Shown here: piece by piece, positions 27,396 through 36,707 of the stretch | Numbering within the stretch: position 1 is the first letter of the stretch | Layout: each line of letters opens with the position of its first letter | Program-made: the position numbers and the translations under genes | The notes under the pieces: generated by a model | Database searches by the model: none | What the model was told of the DNA's origin: nothing | Seen by the model: the letters and a program-made list of their open reading frames with translations, nothing else | DNA from: Pantoea anthophila | Lineage (GTDB): Bacteria; Pseudomonadota; Gammaproteobacteria; Enterobacterales; Enterobacteriaceae | Assembly (NCBI RefSeq): GCF_006494375.1 | Contig: NZ_VHIZ01000019.1 | Span: forward strand, 62,001-126,000 | DNA length: 64,000 bases | Direction: 5' to 3'

Positions 27396-28682
27396 TTATT
27401 TCAGTAACAGGTTGGCGATAGTGCGCACGCCCAGGCCGGTTGCGCCTGCGGCCCACTGATCGACCGCGCCTTTGCGATAGGTCGCAGAGCAGTCGATGTG
27501 CAGCCAGCCCTGCTGATAGTGGCTGACGAAGTGGGACAGGAATGCTGCCGCACTGCTGGCACCCGCCGCATGGGAAGGGCTGGCGATATTGTTAAGGTCA
27601 GCGAAGTTAGACGGCAGGTGGCTGCGATGGAATTCTGCCAGCGGCAGACGCCAGAAAGGTTCATTCTCGCTCACCGCGCTGCCCATCAGCGACTGTGCCA
27701 TCACGTCGTCAAAGGTAAACAGCGCATGGTAATCGTTACCCAGCGCCGTTTTGGCTGCGCCGGTCAGGGTGGCAGCGTCGATCAGCAGCGTCGGATTCTG
27801 TTCGCTGGCATCGATCAGGCCGTCGGCCAGAACCAGACGTCCTTCCGCATCGGTGTTCATCACTTCCACTGATTTACCGTTGCGATAGCGAATGATATCG
27901 CCCAGTTTAAAGGCGTTGCTGCTGACCATGTTGTCGGCACAGCAGAGGTAGAGTTTGACTCGCTTGTTGAGGCCACGGGAAATCGCCAGCGCCAGCGCGC
28001 CGGTGACGGTCGCCGCTCCGCCCATATCTGACTTCATCGAATCCATGAAGCTGCTCTGCTTCAGGCTGTAGCCGCCGGTATCAAAAGTGATGCCTTTACC
28101 GACCAGACAGGCATAGACCGGCGCACTCTCATCACCGCTCGGGTTGTAATCCAGCGCCAGGAAAACCGGCGGGCGATTCGAGCCGCGTCCTACGGTGTGC
28201 AGACCCATGTAGCCCTGCTCGCGCAGATCGTCACCTTTAGTGATGCGATAGCTGACGGCGCTGCCGCCTACTTCACTGATCAGATCGATCGCCATGTGTG
28301 CCAGCTGTTCCGGCCCCAGATCTTCTGCAGGCAGGTTGATGACGTTGCGAACCCAGTCGATCGCTTTCAGACGACGGTCAAACTCCGCCTGCTCATGTTC
28401 GCCCAGCGCCGGCCACTCCACCTGACGCTGCCCTTTCGGGCCACGGAAGCCCTGCCAGAATGCCCAGCACTGCTCAAGGTGCCAGCCTTCGCCGGTGAGC
28501 GCCACGTGGCGGATCCCCTGGCTGTCGATTTTGTGCGCCGCACGCTGAATGGTATTCAGCGCATCCGCGCCGGTCAGATGCAGCGTCATGCCGCTGTCGT
28601 TGCTGCTGAGAATCGCTTTTTCGCCCCAGCGCGCATCGGCGGGCTGGCTGCTAAGCGTGATGTTCATCGGTTGTGTGGTCAT
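27396..28682 (-). CDS. pepB: Peptidase B (M17 leucyl aminopeptidase family)
   Basis: A 428-residue dinuclear-metal aminopeptidase. The M17 signature [14 protein letters not shown] is near residues 275-288, and the metal- and substrate-binding lysine lies in [14 protein letters not shown]. It releases N-terminal residues from short peptides in the cytosol. Length matches E. coli PepB (427). In E. coli pepB follows iscX at the end of the isc cluster; here it follows iscS directly after a 161-bp gap. Confidence 0.97.
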   Translation of the reverse strand: MTTQPMNITLSSQPADARWGEKAILSSNDSGMTLHLTGADALNTIQRAAHKIDSQGIRHVALTGEGWHLEQCWAFWQGFRGPKGQRQVEWPALGEHEQAEFDRRLKAIDWVRNVINLPAEDLGPEQLAHMAIDLISEVGGSAVSYRITKGDDLREQGYMGLHTVGRGSNRPPVFLALDYNPSGDESAPVYACLVGKGITFDTGGYSLKQSSFMDSMKSDMGGAATVTGALALAISRGLNKRVKLYLCCADNMVSSNAFKLGDIIRYRNGKSVEVMNTDAEGRLVLADGLIDASEQNPTLLIDAATLTGAAKTALGNDYHALFTFDDVMAQSLMGSAVSENEPFWRLPLAEFHRSHLPSNFADLNNIASPSHAAGASSAAAFLSHFVSHYQQGWLHIDCSATYRKGAVDQWAAGATGLGVRTIANLLLK

Positions 28683-28843
28683 CGAAAAGCTCCATAATCG
28701 TTATCTGTTTCATCCAGCCTGATTGTTATAACGGCTTTAATAAGATGTTAAATGCAATCCGCAGACAGACCTGATAACAGATTCCGTCGGGTGATGCCAG
28801 CGAAGTGCAATGACAGGTGCCGTTTCCGGATTCTGACCGGGTG

Positions 28844-30004
28844 TCAGGATTTCATTAATGCCCGCAGACGCGTCACGGATTTCTGCACCAGCGCGATGGC
28901 GTAGTCGATCTCTTCATCGGTGGTGAAGCGTCCCAGCGAAAAGCGCAGCGAACTGTGCGCCAGCTCTTCACTCAGCCCCAGCGCCCGCAGAACATAGGAA
29001 GGCTCCAGGCTGGCGGAGGTACAGGCCGAGCCGGAAGAGAGCGCCAGATCTTTCAGCGCCATGATCAATGACTCACCCTCAACGTCAGCGAAACTGACGT
29101 TGAGAATATTCGGTGCGCTCTGCTGAGGATGGCCGTTAAGGGTTACGCCCGGAAGTGCGCTGATGCCCTGCCACAGACGCTCACGCAGCGCCTGCAGACG
29201 CGCCATCTCGGTTTCGCGCTCTTCAGCTGCGATGCGAAAGGCTTCCCCCATCCCGACAATCTGATGAACCGGCAGGGTGCCGGATCGCATACCGCGCTCG
29301 TGCCCGCCACCGTGGATCTGGGCGGCGATCTGCACGCGCGGTTTCCGCCGCACATAGAGCGCGCCGATGCCTTTCGGGCCATAGAGTTTGTGAGCAGAAA
29401 AGGACATCAAATCGACCGGTAACTGGCTGAGGTCGATGGGCAGCTTGCCGACGCTCTGGGTCGCATCCACATGAAACAGAATCTCACGTTCGCGGCAGAG
29501 TTCACCAAAGGCGGCGATATCCTGAACCACGCCGGTTTCATTATTGACGTGCATCAGGGTGACCAGAATGGTGTCGTCGCGCAGCGCCGCCCGCAGCTGG
29601 TCAGGGGAGATAATGCCGTCATTGCCAGGCGTAAGCCAGGTGACCTCAAAGCCTTCACGTTCCAGCTGCTGACAGCTGTCGAGTACCGCTTTGTGTTCGG
29701 TCCGGCTGGTGATGATATGTTTGCCGCGCGCCTGATGGGCGTGGGCCGCACCTTTGATCGCGAGGTTGTCAGATTCGGTGGCGCCTGAGGTAAAGACGAT
29801 TTCACGCGGATCGGCATTGACCAGTTCGGCGATCTGATTACGCGCAACATCGACCGCTTCTTCAGACTGCCAGCCAAAACGGTGCGATCGCGAGGCCGGG
29901 TTACCGAACGTGCCATCCAGCGTCAGAAACTGCATCATTTTGCTGGCCACACGCGGATCGGCCGGCGTGGTGGCGGCGTAATCCAGGTAAATCGGTAATT
30001 TCAT
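28844..30004 (-). CDS. iscS: Cysteine desulfurase IscS, C-terminally shortened
   Basis: A 386-residue PLP enzyme that removes sulfur from cysteine. It aligns without gaps to E. coli IscS (404 residues). The PLP Lys206 is in [12 protein letters not shown], and catalytic Cys328 is in [14 protein letters not shown]. The protein stops after RLRALMKS; the last 21 residues of E. coli IscS, a tail that helps dock the scaffold IscU, are replaced by MKS. Upstream iscR is intact, but iscU, iscA, hscB, hscA, fdx and iscX do not follow; pepB does. The enzyme probably still feeds sulfur to TusA, ThiI and other acceptors. Fe-S assembly would need another scaffold. Confidence 0.95.
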   Translation of the reverse strand: MKLPIYLDYAATTPADPRVASKMMQFLTLDGTFGNPASRSHRFGWQSEEAVDVARNQIAELVNADPREIVFTSGATESDNLAIKGAAHAHQARGKHIITSRTEHKAVLDSCQQLEREGFEVTWLTPGNDGIISPDQLRAALRDDTILVTLMHVNNETGVVQDIAAFGELCREREILFHVDATQSVGKLPIDLSQLPVDLMSFSAHKLYGPKGIGALYVRRKPRVQIAAQIHGGGHERGMRSGTLPVHQIVGMGEAFRIAAEERETEMARLQALRERLWQGISALPGVTLNGHPQQSAPNILNVSFADVEGESLIMALKDLALSSGSACTSASLEPSYVLRALGLSEELAHSSLRFSLGRFTTDEEIDYAIALVQKSVTRLRALMKS

Positions 30005-30092
30005 TGCGCTACAGCTCCGTATAAAAAATCATACGTCTTTATAGCAGATTCGGCCCTGACCGCGTTAGCAGTAAGGGCCGCAACAGGGGGGA

Positions 30093-30590
30093 TTACGAGG
30101 CGCGCTGATTGATGTTGATTTCCTGAGTACGCGGGCTCTGGAAGCGGCGATTATCAATCGCATTCTGCCGGTCGGCGACATCCAGGATCTCCTGATTGTT
30201 CACCAGCTCAGCCAGCGTGATGTTATTCAGGAAGTCACTGATGCGCACGCTCAGGTCGCGCCACAATACGTGGGTCAGGCAACGTTCGCCGCCCTGGCAG
30301 CCCTCTTTCCCCTGGCACTTCGTTGCATCAACAGACTCATCCACGGCGGTGATCACTTCACCGACAGAGATGGTATTGGACGCTTTGCCCAGCAGATAAC
30401 CGCCGCCCGGTCCCCGGACGCTGGAGACCAGATCGTTTTTGCGCAGCCGCGAGAATAACTGCTCCAGATAGGAGAGCGAAATGCCCTGACGCTCTGAAAT
30501 ATCAGCCAGCGGGACCGGGCCTTCATGGGAGTGAAGGGCAACGTCCAGCATTGCGGTAACGGCATAACGTCCTTTGGATGTCAGTCTCAT
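30093..30590 (-). CDS. iscR: Fe-S cluster regulator IscR
   Basis: A 165-residue Rrf2-family repressor with a winged-helix domain ([24 protein letters not shown]). The [2Fe-2S] ligands Cys92, Cys98, Cys104 and His107 are all conserved. The clustered form represses the isc promoter; the apo form controls other sites such as suf. Start ATG 30590 ([11 protein letters not shown]) matches E. coli; an ATG 5 codons upstream is less likely. It heads a two-gene iscRS unit, 88 bp before iscS. Three IscR-type boxes lie upstream. Confidence 0.97.
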   Translation of the reverse strand: MRLTSKGRYAVTAMLDVALHSHEGPVPLADISERQGISLSYLEQLFSRLRKNDLVSSVRGPGGGYLLGKASNTISVGEVITAVDESVDATKCQGKEGCQGGERCLTHVLWRDLSVRISDFLNNITLAELVNNQEILDVADRQNAIDNRRFQSPRTQEININQRAS

Positions 30591-30653
30591 AGCATACGAC
30601 CTCAATAGCGTCCGGTTATCGGAGGATTAGCAACAGATGCTCTGAAGTCTGAC

Positions 30654-30728
30654 ATTCCCGAGTAAATTGGTCAACTATTTAACCTGGTAAAACACTCAAC
30701 TATTTAACCTGGTAATTCAGTCAACTAT
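30654..30728 (-). promoter_or_regulatory. Three IscR type-1-like boxes upstream of iscR
   Basis: On the minus strand three boxes start ATAGTTGA at 30678, 30703 and 30728, an exact 25-bp period. The promoter-proximal one (30678-30654) fits the type 1 consensus ATASYYGACTRWWWYAGTC with two or three mismatches. The other two share TTACCAGGTT in the right half. TTGACC in the proximal box can serve as the -35. The boxes lie between the trmJ stop and iscR. Confidence 0.7.
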
Positions 30729-30735
30729 TAACCCG

Positions 30736-31473
30736 TTATTTTTTATCGCTTTTTGGCTTTTCAAAGGAGGAAAGCATGCCGCGCAGAATGTTGAGTTCAT
30801 CCCGTTCCGGACGCGCGCGGGTATAAAGACGGCGCAGTTTGCTCATCACCTGACCCGGATTGGCTTCACGGATAAAGCCGCTGTTCAGCATCATCTGTTC
30901 CATATGCTGATAGAAGCGCTCCAGGTCGTCGACCAGCGGATAAGGCGATTCTTCATACTTCGGTGGCGGGCTGGTCTGCTCCTGCGACTGTAACCATGCC
31001 ATGCGCACTTCATAGGCGATAATCTGCACCGCCATCGCCAGATTCAGCGAGCTGTACTCCGGATTCGCCTGAATCGCGACGTGATAGTGACACTTCTGCA
31101 ACTCTTCGTTGGTCAGGCCGACGCGCTCACGCCCAAAGACCAGCGCGACCGGTGCCTGCTGGCCCTCTTCCACACTTTTCACGCCGCACTCACGCGCATC
31201 CAGCATTGGCCATGGCAGTGAGCGGGACCGTGCGCTGGTGCCCACGACCAGGCTGCAGCCGGCGATCGCCTCATCCAGCGAGTCGACGATTTTCGCGTCG
31301 CCGATAACGTCGCTGGCACCCGCCGCGAGTGAGATGGCCTGTGAGTCGGGCTTGACCAGCGGATTCACCAGATAGAGGTTGGTTAAGCCCATGGTTTTCA
31401 TGGCGCGCGCAACGGAGCCCATGTTACCGGTGTGAGAGGTCTCAACCAGAACGATACGAATATTTTGCAGCAT
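30736..31473 (-). CDS. trmJ: tRNA (Cm32/Um32) 2'-O-methyltransferase TrmJ
   Basis: A 245-residue SPOUT-class methyltransferase, acting on position 32 of several tRNAs. The N-terminal [22 protein letters not shown] and the knot motifs [17 protein letters not shown] and [18 protein letters not shown] are clear. A C-terminal helical extension (about 165-245) is typical of the long form. It lies just upstream of iscR and is divergent from suhB, as in E. coli. Confidence 0.97.
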   Translation of the reverse strand: MLQNIRIVLVETSHTGNMGSVARAMKTMGLTNLYLVNPLVKPDSQAISLAAGASDVIGDAKIVDSLDEAIAGCSLVVGTSARSRSLPWPMLDARECGVKSVEEGQQAPVALVFGRERVGLTNEELQKCHYHVAIQANPEYSSLNLAMAVQIIAYEVRMAWLQSQEQTSPPPKYEESPYPLVDDLERFYQHMEQMMLNSGFIREANPGQVMSKLRRLYTRARPERDELNILRGMLSSFEKPKSDKK

Positions 31474-31605
31474 GATTAGGGATACTCAGAAACGGGTCAG
31501 TAAAATCAGTGGGGAGAATCCTAACATAAAGCAGGACATTTACCGAACACACTGCTATACTCCGCGCCGTTTTCCCCGTTCTTTAACATCCAGCGAGAGA
31601 TACCG

Positions 31606-32409
31606 ATGCATCCAATGCTCAACATTGCCGTGCGCGCAGCGCGCAAGGCCGGAAATTTAATTGCCAAATATTATGAAACCCCGGACGCCGTCGAAGCCAG
31701 CCAGAAAGGCAGCAACGACTTCGTAACCAATGTTGACCGTGAAGCAGAACGCCTGATTATCGAAATCATTCGTAAATCTTACCCGAAACACACCATCATC
31801 ACCGAAGAAAGCGGTGAGCTGGCGGGCGAAGATCAGGACGTTCAATGGGTTATCGATCCGCTGGATGGCACCTCAAACTTCATCAAACGTCTGCCCCACT
31901 TCGCTGTCTCTATCGCTGTGCGCATCAAAGGCCGCACTGAAGTCGCGGTCGTTTACGATCCGATGCGCAATGAGCTCTTCACCTCTTCACGCGGTCAGGG
32001 CGCCCAGCTGAACGGCTATCGTCTGCGCGGCAGCATTGCCCGCGATCTGGATGGCACCGTGCTGGCAACCGGCTTCCCGTTCAAGATGAAGCAGCATGCA
32101 CCGGCTTACATGAACATCCTGACCAAACTCTTTACGCAGTGCGCCGATTTCCGCCGCACCGGTTCAGCTGCGCTGGATCTGGCCTACGTGGCCGCCGGTC
32201 GCGTGGACGGTTACTTTGAAATCGGCCTGAAGCCGTGGGACTTTGCGGCGGGAGAACTGCTGGTTCGTGAAGCGGGCGGTCTGGTGACAGACTTCACCGG
32301 TAACCATGGCTATATGCACTCCGGTAATATCGTTGCCGGTAACCCGCGCGTGGTGAAAGCGATGCTCTCCTCCATGCGTGATGAGCTGAGCGAAGCGTTA
32401 AAACGCTAA
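31606..32409 (+). CDS. suhB: Inositol-1-monophosphatase / Nus factor SuhB
   Basis: A 267-residue member of the IMPase family with the metal motif DPLDGTSNFIKRLPHF (near residue 84) and the WDFAAGELLVREAGG motif near 213. E. coli SuhB also joins the ribosomal-RNA antitermination complex. Identity to E. coli is very high throughout. A strong terminator follows. It diverges from trmJ; the 132-bp gap must carry both promoters. Confidence 0.98.
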   Translation: MHPMLNIAVRAARKAGNLIAKYYETPDAVEASQKGSNDFVTNVDREAERLIIEIIRKSYPKHTIITEESGELAGEDQDVQWVIDPLDGTSNFIKRLPHFAVSIAVRIKGRTEVAVVYDPMRNELFTSSRGQGAQLNGYRLRGSIARDLDGTVLATGFPFKMKQHAPAYMNILTKLFTQCADFRRTGSAALDLAYVAAGRVDGYFEIGLKPWDFAAGELLVREAGGLVTDFTGNHGYMHSGNIVAGNPRVVKAMLSSMRDELSEALKR

Positions 32410-32420
32410 GTTTCAGACAG

Positions 32421-32450
32421 AAAAAAGGCGGCTTCTCAGCCGCCTTTTTT
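32421..32450. terminator. Bidirectional terminator after suhB
   Basis: AAAAAAGGCGGCT-TCTC-AGCCGCCTTTTTT is a perfect 7-bp GC stem with A and T runs on both sides. It serves suhB and the convergent membrane protein gene. Confidence 0.93.
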
Positions 32451-32468
32451 ATTGCCTGTTACAGGGGA

Positions 32469-33482
32469 TTAGCGACGTTCGTGCGCCAGCACCTGACGAG
32501 GCTGAGTGCGACGACCCACCATGCCCATCACACCCGCCAGCACGGCTTCGATGATCAGCAGAATCAGGGCATACCAGCTCGCTTTTGCAGTGGCGGCGGC
32601 CGCTTTTTCGCCGGCTTCACGCGCTTTCTGCTCAGCCTGCTGTTTCAGTTCCTGATACTTCTGGACAGCCTGCTGATAGCTCTGCTCGGTTTTGGCTACG
32701 ATCTGATCCACTTCCTCATCGCTTTTACCGGTACGCGCCTTGATAATATTTTTCAGCGCATCACGATCAGCGGCCTGCAGCGTATCAGAATGACGATCCA
32801 TCACACCTTTTAACCAGTTAGCCAGATCGATATCGGCCGTCTGCGGATGGTTTGCGGTATTGTTCGCCTGATTCTCTGCATTCTGCGCTTCGTTATTCGC
32901 ATCCTGTTTTAAATTCTCTGGCTGTAATTCCGGCTTACCGGTCTGACGCAGCGTGGTTTCCAGTTCGCTCTGCAGGTTATCCAGATTAATATTATTTTCC
33001 TGCAGCTTCTCTTTTGCCATTTGCGTTACCGAAGGTGCCGCTGCGGAAATACCATTACCCAGCGCCTGGAAGCCGGAGCCTACAATATTCATCGCGCCGC
33101 CTAATACACTGGAAGCCAGCGTAACCGCCAGGTAAATAGTGAAAATTGTGCTAAGGCCAAACATCAGCAAACCGTGCATTGCGCCTTCGCGCTGCGCCAG
33201 ACGTCCTGCCACATAGCTACCCGCCGCAATGGCAACCAGCATCTCAATCGCCGTCCAGACCAGTGCGCCCGTACCAAGGCCATCCAGAGGATTCTGTTCT
33301 TTCATCGGATCAATGGTGGTGGCACCGATCGCCGTTCCCAGCAGCGTCAGAATGATGTGAACGATAAGCGCGCAGATAACACCGGCAAATACGGCGCTCC
33401 AGGAAATACGCTTTAACGGTAATCCTGCGGGCCCGGTCGCCAGCGTTTCGGTATAACCATTATTAATACGGGTATCAGCCAT
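32469..33482 (-). CDS. Multi-pass membrane protein of unknown function
   Basis: A 337-residue protein from ATG 33482 (MADTRINNGYTETL), with GAGGAGT 8 bases upstream. Three hydrophobic segments lie near residues 28-50, 72-92 and 100-128. A long hydrophilic region (about 150-300) is rich in Gln, Asn and Glu with heptad-like repeats (YQQAVQKYQELKQQAEQKAREAGEKAAAAT), probably coiled coil. A last membrane segment lies near 303-325. The N-terminal part resembles widespread small membrane proteins with a GVICALIVHIILTLLG-type helix, but I cannot name a family with confidence. It is isolated by terminators on both sides. A role in envelope stress or stationary-phase survival would only be a guess. 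Confidence 0.8.
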   Translation of the reverse strand: MADTRINNGYTETLATGPAGLPLKRISWSAVFAGVICALIVHIILTLLGTAIGATTIDPMKEQNPLDGLGTGALVWTAIEMLVAIAAGSYVAGRLAQREGAMHGLLMFGLSTIFTIYLAVTLASSVLGGAMNIVGSGFQALGNGISAAAPSVTQMAKEKLQENNINLDNLQSELETTLRQTGKPELQPENLKQDANNEAQNAENQANNTANHPQTADIDLANWLKGVMDRHSDTLQAADRDALKNIIKARTGKSDEEVDQIVAKTEQSYQQAVQKYQELKQQAEQKAREAGEKAAAATAKASWYALILLIIEAVLAGVMGMVGRRTQPRQVLAHERR

Positions 33483-33648
33483 GAAATATACTCCTCGCAA
33501 AAAAGAAAGCTGCTTTGATCTTTTATCATCCCGACGGCGACGTGCCGATTTGGTATTAACAGCGTAGACAGGAAATAGTCACTTCTCCACTAAAGCGGCG
33601 TGAGAAAATAATAAAGATGTGAATTTAAAGCGGATTAGCGAAGAGAAG

Positions 33649-33683
33649 AACGCAGCGGCTATTTTATTCCCGCTGCGTTTTTA
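33649..33683. terminator. Hairpin after the NicO transporter gene
   Basis: AACGCAGCGG...CCGCTGCGTT (33649-33679) forms a 10-bp stem with an 11-base loop, 6 bp beyond the transporter stop. The stronger T-run is on the + strand; on the minus strand only CTTCTC follows, so termination of the transporter mRNA may be partial. Confidence 0.55.
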
Positions 33684-33685
33684 AT

Positions 33686-34666
33686 TCAGAAAGGCCGGAT
33701 ACCACCGCCCAGCGTCAGCTGGGCTGATTGCCACAGGGCGAGACCCGCGACGATTAAAATCAGACTGCCGGTCAGGGTCAGCAGCGGGATAAGCAGCCGC
33801 GCGCTGCCCGCCGTTTCGCGGGGCTGCGCCAGCCGTTGCGCCACCGAGCGCGCCTGCTGAACCAGCACGCCTATGGCGGAAATGGTGAGGGCCGTGCCGA
33901 GCGCCATCACCGCAGCCGAGATCACGCCCCAGCCATACACGCCGATCACTTTGGCAAACAGCAGCATCATGATCGCGCCGGAACAGGGGCGTAATCCCAT
34001 CGACACCACGACCAGCAGCTGAGTTTTCAGGCTGACACTTCCCTGCATCTGCTGCGGTGTTGGCAGGTGCGCATGTCCGCATCCACACTGCGCATCATGC
34101 TGATGATGGGGCTGGAAAGCGCGAAACAGTGGCGCAGGCCGGGGACGCAAAGCCCGCCACAGGGCACGCAGCGCCCGATAGCCCATCAGCACACCCAGAC
34201 CGATCACCAGCAGATAGCTGCCCTTCTCCAGCCAGAAACTGCTGAGGTGCAGCTGCCGCGACGAGGTTTGCAGTATGACCAGCATCACCGTCACCAGCCC
34301 GATAGCCACCGAGCCCTGCAACAGTGAGGCGAGCAGCGTCAGCCTGATACTGGTTTTCACTCTGGCAGGATGGGTCGCCAGAAAGGTGGCGATCACCACT
34401 TTTCCGTGGCCCGGCCCCAGCGCATGCAGCACGCCATACAGCAGGCTGAAAATCACCAGCGACAGACCCGCCTGATGGGGTTGCTCAGCCACCTGCTGCA
34501 ACAGTTGCGTCATCTGCCGGTGCAGATCTTTCTGCCACAAGACGCTCTGCAGCAGAATCTGTGACCAGTAGATCCAGACCAGCAGTCCGCCGCTCAGCAG
34601 CAGCGCCGCCATCAGCCAGAGTGGCCAGAGCCGCGATCCCCGCCCCGGTGTGGACATTACTGACAT
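33686..34666 (-). CDS. NicO-family metal transporter (ZevB-like)
   Basis: A 326-residue membrane protein of the nickel/cobalt transporter superfamily. It has about six membrane helices, the motif LHALGPGHGKVVIATFLATHP, a cytosolic His/Cys-rich loop HHQHDAQCGCGHAH near residues 185-200, and GLRPCSGAIMMLLFA. Paired with the preceding DUF1007 protein it matches the ZevA-ZevB pair of Haemophilus influenzae, reported as a zinc uptake system, and also resembles RcnA-type exporters. Start ATG 34666 overlaps the end of the upstream gene; another ATG at 34657 forms TAATG with its stop. Metal specificity and direction cannot be decided from sequence. Confidence 0.85.
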   Translation of the reverse strand: MSVMSTPGRGSRLWPLWLMAALLLSGGLLVWIYWSQILLQSVLWQKDLHRQMTQLLQQVAEQPHQAGLSLVIFSLLYGVLHALGPGHGKVVIATFLATHPARVKTSIRLTLLASLLQGSVAIGLVTVMLVILQTSSRQLHLSSFWLEKGSYLLVIGLGVLMGYRALRALWRALRPRPAPLFRAFQPHHQHDAQCGCGHAHLPTPQQMQGSVSLKTQLLVVVSMGLRPCSGAIMMLLFAKVIGVYGWGVISAAVMALGTALTISAIGVLVQQARSVAQRLAQPRETAGSARLLIPLLTLTGSLILIVAGLALWQSAQLTLGGGIRPF

Positions 34667-35283
34667 GTCAGCCCCACCGTCTGAGCAAACTGGCGGCCCA
34701 GATCCATCTCCTCTGCGGGGGCATCGGCTTTATCCAGCGACAGCGCATACTGCTTCAGCGAATCATTGGGTTTCGGTGTCGTCAGGGTAAAGCGGCAGCG
34801 CCCCTGCAGTGCAGGCGGCAGCGTTAAGGCGCCGGGATTGTCATAGAACATATCGACGAAGTAGGTGGGATCGAAGGTCAGGATCTCAAAGTGCTGTCCG
34901 GTCAGCGTCGGCGGCTCCGCCAGCGGCAGAATAAATTCGAGCACCGCCTTGTGGCCATTTCGTGACAGATTGTATTCCGTTGGCAGATTCAAAAACTTTA
35001 CCCGCTGTTTGTTATGCCAGACTTCAGAAAAGTAGTGCTGACCAAGAACGTTCGCCATCACGCCCGCCGCCAGCTTTTTCCACACCACGCTGCCCGGTCT
35101 GGCGTCGCCTGCATCATAAAGCAGATCGGCGGAGGTGATTTCATCCATGGTCCAGGTCATCTTTAAACCGGTAAAGGTGTCACCCTGTGCCACCAGCGCG
35201 GTTTTCATGTCGATGAAACTGTGAGGGTGAGCCACGACAGCCGGACTTAGTGCCATCAGTAAGGTCAGAAGTGCGCGTTTCAT
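34657..35283 (-). CDS. DUF1007 periplasmic protein (ZevA-like)
   Basis: A 208-residue secreted protein with a cleavable signal peptide (MKRALLTLLMALSPAVVAHPHSF). The mature N-terminus AHPHSFID carries the His pair typical of DUF1007, a likely metal ligand. FDPTYFVDMFYD is a second family motif. It probably delivers or receives a metal ion in the periplasm for the NicO transporter with which it is translationally coupled. No Zur or NikR operator was recognised in the 155 bp upstream. Confidence 0.85.
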   Translation of the reverse strand: MKRALLTLLMALSPAVVAHPHSFIDMKTALVAQGDTFTGLKMTWTMDEITSADLLYDAGDARPGSVVWKKLAAGVMANVLGQHYFSEVWHNKQRVKFLNLPTEYNLSRNGHKAVLEFILPLAEPPTLTGQHFEILTFDPTYFVDMFYDNPGALTLPPALQGRCRFTLTTPKPNDSLKQYALSLDKADAPAEEMDLGRQFAQTVGLTCQ

Positions 35284-35438
35284 AATGTTATAAAGTAACG
35301 TTCCCGATGAAAAGAATCTATAAGTAACAAAATTTTGTGACCCGCCTTAAACCTCCGGCAAATAAACCGCGCAAAGCGCACAGGCGCTGACGCGGTTGAC
35401 TATTCTTAGCTCAAAATAGCCTGCTGGAAATCTGATTG

Positions 35439-36707
35439 ATGAGTTCTGCTACCCCTTTGGCACCACTCTTCACCCGTTCACAGCGTCAGTGCCACCTTTT
35501 ATTGCTGCTGTTTCTGCCATCATCCGCGCTCACACTTGAGAAAGTCTGCCAGCTTAATGGCGTCGATCCTGCCGTTGCCCGACAGGATATCGCGGATGTC
35601 GGTCATGAGATACAGCGATATCACCAGCTGGAATTGCACCAGATGGTGGACGGCAGTTTTCGTCTTCATGGCACAGAGCTGAATCGGCGACTCTGTCTGC
35701 TGCACAACCTGCGGCGCAGTCTGCGTCTGTCGCAGGAGTTTGTCTGCGCGCATTTTGCCGCCCCGCTGCGCCAGCGCCTGAAGGTGATGAAGATTGAGAA
35801 AGCATTGTGGGATGAGACCAATCTGCAGGCACTGATCCAGCACTGCGGCCTGCGCCTGAAGCGGGATTTCAGCGAGCGTGACCGCCTTTTTCTGCAGATT
35901 TTTATGAAATATGGCTTATGCGAGCGCCAGCCGGTGCTGTTCAGTGAGGCGCAGCGTCACTGGCTGCTGCATAAGGCAGAGCGGCAGGCCGCCGAGGATG
36001 TGATTCACCACTGGCGCAAACGCTGTCACCTGGCCCCGCCGATCAGCGAAGCGGATTTCTGGACGCTGCTCTTCAGCCAGATCCATACGCCGCTGACCCA
36101 TGCCATTCATCATCCTGCCGAGCAGCAGTTAATGACGGCGACGCAGCAGTTGATCAATGACTTCGAACAGTGCGCCGGTGTTACCTTTGCTGACCGCGAC
36201 GGATTGCTGAACCAGCTCTACCCGCATCTGGCCCAGGCGCTGGAGCGCACCCACTTCCATATCGGCATCGACAACAGCGTCGCGCTGGATGTCAGCCGCC
36301 TCTATCCCCGTCTGCTGCGCACCACCCAGCAGGCCTTACAGCCGTTTGAACAGCACTACAGTGTCGCTTTTACGCCGGAAGAAGTGAGTTTAATGACCAT
36401 TATCTTCGGTGCCTGGCTGATGCAGGAGAGTGCGTTGCAGGAGAAGCAGGTGCTGATTCTGACGGGGGATGATACGCAGCTGGAGCAGGATGTGGAGCAG
36501 CAGATCCGCGAGATCACGCTGCTGCCGATCAATATTACCTATCAGGATATCAGACAGTTTCAGCAGGAGGGCGCACCGCGTGATGTCGATATCATCATCT
36601 CGCCCTACCCTACTTCGCTGCCTCTCTTCTCGCCGCCGCTGGTGCACGCCGAACTGCCGCTGACGTTACACCATCAGCAGCGTATTCGTTATTTACTGGA
36701 GTCGTAG
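35439..36707 (+). CDS. csiE: Stationary phase inducible protein CsiE
   Basis: A 422-residue protein similar in length and order to E. coli CsiE (426), which is induced in stationary phase under sigma S and cAMP-CRP. It has an N-terminal helix-turn-helix-like region (about 15-60) and two PRD-type helical domains, as seen in BglG/LicT-like regulators, without an obvious EIIB domain. Its molecular target is unknown. Start ATG 35439 is preceded by a weak ribosome binding site; a TTG one codon earlier is possible. Its 3' end overlaps the convergent transporter gene by 19 bp, as in E. coli csiE-hcaT. Confidence 0.93.
   Translation: MSSATPLAPLFTRSQRQCHLLLLLFLPSSALTLEKVCQLNGVDPAVARQDIADVGHEIQRYHQLELHQMVDGSFRLHGTELNRRLCLLHNLRRSLRLSQEFVCAHFAAPLRQRLKVMKIEKALWDETNLQALIQHCGLRLKRDFSERDRLFLQIFMKYGLCERQPVLFSEAQRHWLLHKAERQAAEDVIHHWRKRCHLAPPISEADFWTLLFSQIHTPLTHAIHHPAEQQLMTATQQLINDFEQCAGVTFADRDGLLNQLYPHLAQALERTHFHIGIDNSVALDVSRLYPRLLRTTQQALQPFEQHYSVAFTPEEVSLMTIIFGAWLMQESALQEKQVLILTGDDTQLEQDVEQQIREITLLPINITYQDIRQFQQEGAPRDVDIIISPYPTSLPLFSPPLVHAELPLTLHHQQRIRYLLES

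Noticed and set aside
28683-28843. Possible remnant of iscX or other isc genes before pepB
   Set aside because: Reading the strand in the likely frames gave no stretch resembling IscU, IscA, Fdx or IscX; it looks like a pepB promoter region.
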